Positions 38,899 to 45,914 of a stretch of 64,000 nt of DNA are shown in pieces. How positions within the stretch are numbered: the stretch's first letter is position 1; each line of letters starts with the position of its first letter. The translations under genes were made by a program, and so were the position numbers. The DNA lies in assembly GCF_001983935.1 (NCBI RefSeq), contig NZ_CP017641.1, positions 5,427,001 to 5,491,000 on the forward strand, in the 5' to 3' direction. Under the pieces are notes generated by a model. It ran no database searches. It was not told the DNA's origin and worked only from the letters and a program-made list of their open reading frames with translations. This DNA is from Fuerstiella marisgermanici (GTDB lineage Bacteria > Planctomycetota > Planctomycetia > Planctomycetales > Planctomycetaceae).

Positions 38899-40893
38899 AT
38901 GATACGCCTGAGAACGTTTCGCAAGTTTCTTTCGACCACGTTCGCGACAGCCGCTCTGGCTGTACCGACGTTCGCGCAGGAAACTGTGCCGGAATTGCCC
39001 GAGCTTGGTGACGGTCCTGCCATCGCTGCCCCCGTCCACGCAGAAGGGCTCGGCCGGCCCCTTCAGTCGGTCGACCACGGAACGGCAACAGCACCGCTGC
39101 AGCAGGTTCCTCCAGAAGCGTGGTGGACCGAATCCGTCGCTCAACCGATGCGACCGGAACACCAGCAGGTGCAGATCGGTATCGAAGACCTTCTGGTACG
39201 ATCGTTGACCCATTCGTCGCAGGTGCGAGTCTTCAGTGAGCTGCCGTTGATTCGCGAAACGTCGATCATCGAAGCCGATGCAGCATTCGACTGGCACGCC
39301 TTCCTGGATACTCGCTGGGACGACATCAGCGACCCTGTCGGCAACACGCTGACGGTCGGCGGCGGCGGAACTCGTTTCCACGACCACAACCTGTCCGCAT
39401 CGGCAGGAGCTCGCAAGCGAACGCGCACCGGCGGACAACTGGAGCTGGCTCAGCGGTTCGGTTTTCAGGACACCAACTCCACCTTCTTTCAGCCCGACCC
39501 GCAAGGCACCTCGCGTCTGGTGCTCAGTTACACTCAGCCGTTAATGCGAGGCCGCGGCCAGGTCTATAACAACAGCCTGAAGGTGTTGGCTTCTCTGGAC
39601 ACCAATATTGCGAAGGAAGAGTTCAGCCGTCAGTTGCAGTCGCATTTGTTGGAAGTCGTGCGAGCGTACTGGGGCTTGTATCTGGAACGCGGCGTCTGTT
39701 TGCAGAAGGCACGAGCGTTCAACCGAGCCAAAGAAATTTACGATCGTCTACAGCGCCGCAGAGCAATCGACACCTTTGAAAGTCAGTTGATCAGCGCCGA
39801 AGCGGAATTGAAATCGCGTGGATCAGCACTGCGTCGTTCGGCCGCTGCTGTGCGAAACGCCGAAGACCGTATTCGAGCCCTCGTGAACGACCCCGGGCTG
39901 GGGCAAGGCGAATACGAATTGCTGCCAATTGACAGGCCCTCGGCCGCCGGGTTCCCGGTTTCTATGGACGAAGCTCTGTCGGCGGCGGTGCAGTGTCGGC
40001 CGGAAGTGAATCAGGCATTAAAGCAGATTCAGGCGGCGTGTGTGCGAGTCAACATGTCCAAGAATGAGATGATGCCCGTGCTGAATCTGGTGACGGAAAC
40101 CTACGTCAGCGGCCTTCGAGGGAACGGCAACGTCGGCGGCGCAATCAACGACCAGTTTGGAGTCGGCGAACCCAGCTACTCAATCGGTCTGCAGTTCGAA
40201 GTGCCAATCAATAACCGAGCTGCTCGAGCCCGCCACACACGACGCCATCTGGAAATGCGTCAACTTCAAAACCAGTACGAAACAACAATTCAGACGCTGA
40301 AGCTGGAAACACGTGTTGCGGTGCGAGAAGTCGAAACATCGTTCGATGAACTCGACACAAAGTTCAGCGCGATGCAGGCGATGGAAGCAAAATCAGATTA
40401 CATCCTGCGTCGTTGGGAACTGCTGCCTGGTGAAGCTCGGACCGGCAGTCAGGTGCTGGAAGATTTGCTGGCCGCACAATCCCAACTGATGCGAGCCGAG
40501 AACGAATATCTTACGTCGATGGTGACGTACAACTTGTCTCTGGTGAATCTTAAAAGAGCCACCGGAATGCTGCTGCAACACGAACAGGTGGCGATTGGGC
40601 GGACGTGCATCAACGGTCTGCCGACTCAGATAGTGGACAAGCCGTTCATGGAATTTACGCAGGCCGCGCCGCCAGCGACTGAGTTCCATCAACATCTGGA
40701 AGAACGAACCTTCCATCCCATGGAAAGTACTCAGCCAAGTCAGCCATCGGAACCTGCGACGGCGGAAGAGGTGACTCCGGAACCACCACCGGTCCCCACG
40801 CAACAGACGTCATTCGAACGATCGCAGTCATCCTCACAGAAGAAAGGTTCCGTGTTCGGAAGGATACTTCGGCGTTACAGCGAACCTCGCTGA
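38899..40893 (+). CDS. TolC-like outer membrane efflux protein
   Basis: The 664-residue protein has a signal peptide (cleavage likely after AVPTFA, residue 26). It shows the paired coiled-coil plan of outer-membrane efflux (OEP) channels, with SRQLQSHLLEVVRAYWGLYL, then AEAELKSRGSALRRSAAAVR in the first half, and ETRVAVREVETSFDELDTKF with AENEYLTSMVTYNLSLVNLK in the second. TolC homologues form a trimeric channel across the outer membrane and periplasm for type I secretion or efflux. The C-terminal 70 residues are Pro/Glu/Gln/Ser-rich, longer than usual. The last residues (RRYSEPR) and stop are encoded by a 105-bp interspersed repeat in reverse orientation. It is the first gene of the export-like group; 159 bases separate it from the SecA-like gene. 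Confidence 0.9.
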   Translation: MIRLRTFRKFLSTTFATAALAVPTFAQETVPELPELGDGPAIAAPVHAEGLGRPLQSVDHGTATAPLQQVPPEAWWTESVAQPMRPEHQQVQIGIEDLLVRSLTHSSQVRVFSELPLIRETSIIEADAAFDWHAFLDTRWDDISDPVGNTLTVGGGGTRFHDHNLSASAGARKRTRTGGQLELAQRFGFQDTNSTFFQPDPQGTSRLVLSYTQPLMRGRGQVYNNSLKVLASLDTNIAKEEFSRQLQSHLLEVVRAYWGLYLERGVCLQKARAFNRAKEIYDRLQRRRAIDTFESQLISAEAELKSRGSALRRSAAAVRNAEDRIRALVNDPGLGQGEYELLPIDRPSAAGFPVSMDEALSAAVQCRPEVNQALKQIQAACVRVNMSKNEMMPVLNLVTETYVSGLRGNGNVGGAINDQFGVGEPSYSIGLQFEVPINNRAARARHTRRHLEMRQLQNQYETTIQTLKLETRVAVREVETSFDELDTKFSAMQAMEAKSDYILRRWELLPGEARTGSQVLEDLLAAQSQLMRAENEYLTSMVTYNLSLVNLKRATGMLLQHEQVAIGRTCINGLPTQIVDKPFMEFTQAAPPATEFHQHLEERTFHPMESTQPSQPSEPATAEEVTPEPPPVPTQQTSFERSQSSSQKKGSVFGRILRRYSEPR

Positions 40894-40979
40894 CTTGTGG
40901 CCGAGGAGCAAACTTTTCGGACGATGAGGGCTGTTTCCCACGAGCCCGCCCCCTTCACAACATAAGGGAAACTGCTCCA
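40875..40979 (-). repeat. 105-bp interspersed repeat, copy R1 (reverse)
   Basis: On the minus strand this reads TGGAGCAGTTTCCC, then GGGCTCGTGGGAAACAGCC, then CTCGGCCACAAGTCAGCG, and ends in the hairpin CAGCGA-GGT-TCGCTG. It aligns without gaps over 105 columns with copies at 48650, 50921 and 61767. It covers the stop and last codons of the TolC-like gene and part of the gap before the SecA-like gene. In this copy GTTTCCC and GGGAAAC can also pair. Confidence 0.85.
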
Positions 40980-41052
40980 GCAAATCCGGCTCACCCAACC
41001 CTGCGGTTTTCTGCGACTTCGTGACCTCTGATTTCATTTCGCGAATCTGTTT

Positions 41053-42978
41053 ATGCTCTCCAGACTCTTCGCCAACTCCCAACGCCTGTCCAGCCGCTGT
41101 GCCCCACAGCGGACTCGGTCGTTGATTGACGTCGGCGACATCCGCGCCCGAGCAACGCAACTTCAGGCGTTGACCGACCGGCAACTCACGGCGCGTTCTC
41201 TTGAACTCCGCGACGCACCCGCAGATAAGACTGAAACTTTTGCGCTGGCTACCGAAGCGGTCCGCCGCGCAACTGGTCGCACATACTACGACGTGCAACT
41301 GCAGGCAGGCCGAGTTCTCGCGGATGGCGATCTGGCCGAAATGCAGACGGGCGAAGGCAAGACTCTGGTCACTCTACTGCCCGTCTACGACGCCGTTGTG
41401 CAAGGTCACAACGTGCATGTCGCCACGACCAACAGCTATCTGGCGGAACGTGATTGTGCCGAACTGAAACCGGCATTCGAACTGCTCGGTGTTAGCATCA
41501 GTCTGCTGCCCGAAGAAAATTGTGATACGGCCAAACAAGCGGCTTATCAATGCGACGTCACTTACGGAACCGGCTATGAATTTGGTTTCGATTACCTGCG
41601 CGATCAACTCACTTTAAGGCAGCAACCACAGGATGCTCTGGGCGATGCATGGATAAGATCGTTATCCAACACTCCACGATCCTCGCCGCAGCTTGTGCAG
41701 TCAGCACGGCGTGTCACTATTATTGATGAAATCGACAGTGTCCTGATCGATGAAGCCAACACACCGCTGGTGATCAGCTTCTTCGCTTTCGACAGGCCTG
41801 ACATCGAACCATATCGGCTGGCCGCCGCAGCGGCGGACACGTTGACTGACGGTGTGGACTACGCCATCGACGTCACCGCCAAACAGGTTACGATCTCGCA
41901 AAATGGCAGCCAGCACATCGCCGCATTGAAACCGGCCAACGTGACGTTGCAGCGGCCGTGGCGTATCTACGTCGAACATGCACTGCGAGCTCGCTACCTG
42001 CTTCAGCGCGACGTGGACTATGTGGTGCAGGGCGGAAAGGTGGCTCTGGTTGACCAGCACACCGGTCGCATCTTCCCGGATCGCAAGCTGCGAGACGGCC
42101 TGCACCAGGCGATCGAATTCATTGAAGCTGCAGAGTTAACAGCAGAAACAAATTCCTTCGCCCGCATTTCCCGCCAACGCTTCTTTCAGCAATATGTCAG
42201 CGGCACAGGCATAACGGGGACAGCGACTGACGCGATCGACGAATTCCAACGCTTCTTCAGATTGAAAGTCGTACCGATTCCACTGAATCGGCCGTCACAA
42301 CGCGTGATGCTGCCGACCCGCTTTTTCGGCGATGCAAACGCGAAGTATGAAGCCATCGTCGCCGACGTGGTCACACGGCATCGCGTTGGGCAACCGATTT
42401 TGATCGGAACTCGCACGATCGAACAAAGCCGCCAGATTGCAGACATGCTGGCAGTGAAAGGCTTAACTCATCAACTGCTAAACGGCATGCAGGATGCCGA
42501 AGAGGCGGCCATTGTGGCTTTGGCCGGGCAACCCGCCGCGATCACCGTCGCTACGAACATGGCCGGCCGCGGCACCGACATCAAACTCACGCCGGCATCC
42601 CGAGACGCGGGCGGCCTGCATGTGATCGCGGCCGAACCGAACCGCAGTCATCGAGTCGACCGGCAACTGATTGGCCGAGCGGCGCGGCAGGGCGATCCCG
42701 GTTCGTGTCAGGTGTTTGTGTCGGCCGACGACGATCTGCTGAAGACGATGGGGCGATCTTTAATTCGCAAAATCAGTGGCACAGCCGGTCGTGGCGGTGA
42801 AGCAGAACTAAACGCGGAACAGGAGCTACGCAACATTCAACGCCAGGCGGAGTATGTCGACTTCATGCAACGTCAGCAGCTGATGCAGCAGGATCTGTGG
42901 GCGGAAGACGTATTGCAAACACTGGTGGGGCAGGGCGTTGAAAAACAGGCGAGCAACAGAATGGAGACAGTACTATGA
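41053..42978 (+). CDS. Short SecA-like preprotein translocase ATPase
   Basis: The 641-residue protein is clearly SecA-related. It has Walker A MQTGEGKT (97-104), VATTNSYLAERD, YGTGYEFGFDYLRDQL, the Walker B/DEAD region DEIDSVLIDEANTPLVIS, a short preprotein cross-linking domain (ALRARYLLQRDVDYVV, then DQHTGRIFPDRK, GITGTATD) and the second motor domain ATNMAGRGTDIKL plus GRAARQGDPGS. After that only about 60 residues remain, so the helical scaffold, wing and C-terminal zinc tail of a normal 800-900 residue SecA are missing. Some motif residues differ (EAN for EAR, GRAAR for GRSGR). It overlaps the HlyD-like gene by four bases (ATGA). It is probably a dedicated motor for an exporter, not the housekeeping SecA. 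Confidence 0.9.
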   Translation: MLSRLFANSQRLSSRCAPQRTRSLIDVGDIRARATQLQALTDRQLTARSLELRDAPADKTETFALATEAVRRATGRTYYDVQLQAGRVLADGDLAEMQTGEGKTLVTLLPVYDAVVQGHNVHVATTNSYLAERDCAELKPAFELLGVSISLLPEENCDTAKQAAYQCDVTYGTGYEFGFDYLRDQLTLRQQPQDALGDAWIRSLSNTPRSSPQLVQSARRVTIIDEIDSVLIDEANTPLVISFFAFDRPDIEPYRLAAAAADTLTDGVDYAIDVTAKQVTISQNGSQHIAALKPANVTLQRPWRIYVEHALRARYLLQRDVDYVVQGGKVALVDQHTGRIFPDRKLRDGLHQAIEFIEAAELTAETNSFARISRQRFFQQYVSGTGITGTATDAIDEFQRFFRLKVVPIPLNRPSQRVMLPTRFFGDANAKYEAIVADVVTRHRVGQPILIGTRTIEQSRQIADMLAVKGLTHQLLNGMQDAEEAAIVALAGQPAAITVATNMAGRGTDIKLTPASRDAGGLHVIAAEPNRSHRVDRQLIGRAARQGDPGSCQVFVSADDDLLKTMGRSLIRKISGTAGRGGEAELNAEQELRNIQRQAEYVDFMQRQQLMQQDLWAEDVLQTLVGQGVEKQASNRMETVL

Positions 42979-43865
42979 AATCGAAATATTTTCGACGCTG
43001 CCTGAAGAGCCTGCCCACGATCATTATTGCGATCACGTCAACCACCGCACACGCAACCGACATCATTGGCTTTACCGAACCGGTCAAGACCATTGAACTG
43101 GCCGCGTCCGAGACTGGCATTCTGGCGACGTTGCACGTCAAACGAAACGACACGGTGAAGGCTGGGCAGACCGTCGCGGCACTGGATACCCAAGTCCTGC
43201 AGACTCGCCGAGCGTTGGCGGAAGCTCGCGCCAAATCGACGGCCCGCCTGAAGGCTGCAACAATCAAAGTCGCGCGAGCCGAGCACAACCTTCAGCAACT
43301 GCAGCAGCTTCGCGAAGAAGGGCACGGCGGCAAACGAGAATTAGAACTGGCCGCGTCGGACCTTGAGCTCGCTCGCGCCGACTTAGAAGCCGTCGAAGAT
43401 GAAGAACTGCTAAGCCGGCTGGACATCCAACGCATCGACGCGGAAATTCGCCGCCGCACCGTCGTCAGTCCGATGGACGGCATCGTCACTGAGGTGCATC
43501 GGGAAGTGGGCGAATTCGTAGCGACGACACAGCCGACCGTGCTCACTATTGCCAATCTCACCCAGCTACGCATCCGCTTTTATCCTTCGACTGACGTCGC
43601 CGAACCATTGCGAACAGGCGACCCGATTGCCGTAACACTGTTGCATACCGGGGCAGACCTAAAAGCGACGATCGACTTCATCTCGCCTGTGATCGACGCG
43701 GACAGCAACACCGTTCAGGTCGACGTACTGCTGGACAACCGCCACGGAAAACTGCGGAGTGGCCGACGATGTGCATTGCTCGCCGCCCCTTGGCGAAGTC
43801 ATCCAGTCCCAGCAAGGCAGGCCGCTATGCCTGAACATCTCAGCAACGCAACAGGAGCGCGTTAA
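42975..43865 (+). CDS. HlyD/RND-type periplasmic adaptor protein
   Basis: The 296-residue protein has a cleavable signal (TSTTAHA, residue 27). It shows the adaptor plan: a first half-lipoyl segment (SETGILATLHVKRNDTVKAG), an alpha-helical hairpin of about 80 residues rich in Ala/Glu/Leu (ARAEHNLQQLQQLREEGHGG), a second half-lipoyl segment (VVSPMDGIVTEVHREVGEF) and a beta-barrel (LRIRFYPSTDVAEPLRTGDP). Such proteins connect an inner-membrane pump to a TolC channel. The ATG at 42975 overlaps the stop of the SecA-like gene, and its own stop overlaps the next start by one base, so the genes are read as one unit. With no transmembrane anchor it should be free or lightly attached in the periplasm. 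Confidence 0.9.
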   Translation: MKSKYFRRCLKSLPTIIIAITSTTAHATDIIGFTEPVKTIELAASETGILATLHVKRNDTVKAGQTVAALDTQVLQTRRALAEARAKSTARLKAATIKVARAEHNLQQLQQLREEGHGGKRELELAASDLELARADLEAVEDEELLSRLDIQRIDAEIRRRTVVSPMDGIVTEVHREVGEFVATTQPTVLTIANLTQLRIRFYPSTDVAEPLRTGDPIAVTLLHTGADLKATIDFISPVIDADSNTVQVDVLLDNRHGKLRSGRRCALLAAPWRSHPVPARQAAMPEHLSNATGAR

Positions 43866-45736
43866 TGAGTCGCCTTCGCACCGCCGCGCCCCGGCAACGC
43901 ATCCACGCCGCCGACGGTCCAGCCGCTGCTTCGGATTCGGCCGTCCAGCAATTGGCCGCCATCATGCGAGCCGCGAAATCTCGCGACGCACTTTACGCTG
44001 CGGTGGCGAAGTGGCTCAGTCAACGTCCGAGGTTCGCAGCCGTCGGCTTCTTCACCGCTGGTGAAAACGCAACTCTGGATTTTGGACCGCATACCTTTGA
44101 CGGCCCAGCCTTCGACAGCGACGCGTTTCTAACCAACGCCATCGCGACCGCCGAACAGGCTCAACAATCGCGATTGACCGTCACCACTAACGCAGCAAAC
44201 ATCCGCAACGTTACGCTGATCAGTGTGCCGCTAACTTCGTCCAATGCAAACCCGCCCCTCGATCAACCCATTGCTGCTGATGTGCTCACTGCGGCCATCG
44301 TCACTTCACCGGACGAACGTGCCGACGACAGTCTTCTGCAACTTGCCGCCGCCAACATTGGAATGTGGCATAGCGACCACCGAAACACGGAACTTCAGCG
44401 ACAACTAAGATCAACCGCCGCAACTCTGGACTTGCTGGCGACCATTGAAACGGCCGACAACTTCCGTAGCGGCTGCATGGCACTGGTGAACACTCTGAAC
44501 CAGCATTTGCGGTGTCGCGGATTTGTTCTGGCGATCAGAAAACGCGGCCGCGATCATCGCCTGAAGGTAGAAGCGGTGGCGGGAATGGCGAACGTCGACT
44601 CGAGGTCGTCACTGACCAGCAGCCTGATAGATGCGCTACATGAATGCGTGGACCGAGCGACGCTGTCGACCTTCCCGGCTGACGACCATGAGGACCGCAC
44701 TGCATTGCTGGCTCACCGAAAACTGTGTGGCGAACTGCAGGCGACAAAACTGATCAGTCATCCACTTAAGACGACTGACAATCAGGTCGTCGGTGCGTGG
44801 ATGGCGGTGTACGACAGCACAGACATTCCGGCTGACGCAGACACGCTATTGCGAGTGGCCAGTCCTCGAATCGCGGACGCTCTACGCCTGTCACAACAAG
44901 CCAGCGCAACGTTCTTCCGGCAGCCAGCAAATAAGGCTCGTTGGCGCTGGCTGAAGCGATTCACTGTCGCGTCAACGCTGGCGGCGGCGGTCCTGGCCGT
45001 TCCTGTCCAATATCGCGTTCACTGCGACTGTGCGGCTGAACCGGACGTGCGGCGGTTCATCGTGGCTCCCCATGAAGGCCTTATCGAAAAGACGTTCGTG
45101 CAGTCCGGCGACGTGGTCACAGCAGGGCAGCTGCTGGCCGCAATGGACGGACGCGATGTACGCTGGGAACTCGCGGGGCTGGCTGCAGAACGCGAAAAAG
45201 CGGCCAAAGAACACGACTCCAGCCTGCTGCAAGGTGACGCCGCGGCGGCTCAACGAGCCACCCTGGAACTCCGCCGCATCGCTGCTCGCGAGCACGTCCT
45301 GCAGCGCCGCAAAGTTCAACTGCAAGTGACATCGCCGGTAAACGGCATCGTTCTGGACGGGCACCTGGACCGAGTCGAAAACGCTCCCGTGACGATCGGG
45401 CAGGCGTTGTACGAAGTGGCTGAGTTGTCGCCCGTCACGGTGGAGGTAGCCATTCCAGATGATGAATTCAGCAACGTCGCGGCCGGCTTTGAAGTGAGCG
45501 TGAAGTTCAACGGCATCGACGAGACATTCACCGGGACCATTGAACGCATCCACCCTCGAAGTGAGATCCGCGACGCTGACAATGTGTTCATCGCTGAGGT
45601 CGTGTTAAGCAACGCGTCGGAACAACTTCGACCGGGGATGAAGGGCTACGCACGCGTCGAAGGCGAAACTCATTCGCTGGCGTGGAATCTGTTTCACAAA
45701 CCGTGGGAGCATTTAAGGAAGTCGCTTCCGTTTTGA
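43865..45736 (+). CDS. GAF-like domain fused to a HlyD-type adaptor
   Basis: The 623-residue protein has a cytoplasmic N-terminal half (residues about 20-340) with a GAF-like segment (NFRSGCMALVNTLNQHLRCR, then FVLAIRKRGRDHRLKVEAVA). A single membrane segment follows at about 365-383 (TVASTLAAAVLAVPVQY). Next comes a HlyD-type adaptor: RRFIVAPHEGLIEKTFVQSG, a helical hairpin, VTSPVNGIVLDGHLDRVEN and a beta-barrel (VEVAIPDDEFSNVAAGFEVS). HlyD proteins link inner and outer membrane in export systems; the GAF-like part could sense a small molecule in the cytoplasm. This domain pairing is unusual. It starts at 43865, one base into the previous stop codon, and ends 178 bases before the proposed start of the M50 gene. 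Confidence 0.8.
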   Translation: MSRLRTAAPRQRIHAADGPAAASDSAVQQLAAIMRAAKSRDALYAAVAKWLSQRPRFAAVGFFTAGENATLDFGPHTFDGPAFDSDAFLTNAIATAEQAQQSRLTVTTNAANIRNVTLISVPLTSSNANPPLDQPIAADVLTAAIVTSPDERADDSLLQLAAANIGMWHSDHRNTELQRQLRSTAATLDLLATIETADNFRSGCMALVNTLNQHLRCRGFVLAIRKRGRDHRLKVEAVAGMANVDSRSSLTSSLIDALHECVDRATLSTFPADDHEDRTALLAHRKLCGELQATKLISHPLKTTDNQVVGAWMAVYDSTDIPADADTLLRVASPRIADALRLSQQASATFFRQPANKARWRWLKRFTVASTLAAAVLAVPVQYRVHCDCAAEPDVRRFIVAPHEGLIEKTFVQSGDVVTAGQLLAAMDGRDVRWELAGLAAEREKAAKEHDSSLLQGDAAAAQRATLELRRIAAREHVLQRRKVQLQVTSPVNGIVLDGHLDRVENAPVTIGQALYEVAELSPVTVEVAIPDDEFSNVAAGFEVSVKFNGIDETFTGTIERIHPRSEIRDADNVFIAEVVLSNASEQLRPGMKGYARVEGETHSLAWNLFHKPWEHLRKSLPF

Positions 45737-45914
45737 GAACGTGAATGGCGCCGCTGTCACAGACAGGCAACGATCTGCAACCTCCTGGCATTGTTCCATT
45801 TTGCGTCGATCCGAAGCCAACGGCTTGCGTCCGCCTTCTTTCGTGGTTGCATCACGCCGAAGTCCGGACGACTCAACGACCTCAGTTTTCAACCTGAGAA
45901 CCTTCGATTCCAAC

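Noticed and set aside
38517-39504. Two minus-strand open frames (168 and 227 codons) around the TolC-like gene start
   Set aside because: They overlap the signal-peptide region of a clear TolC-like gene and each other; no motif is visible.
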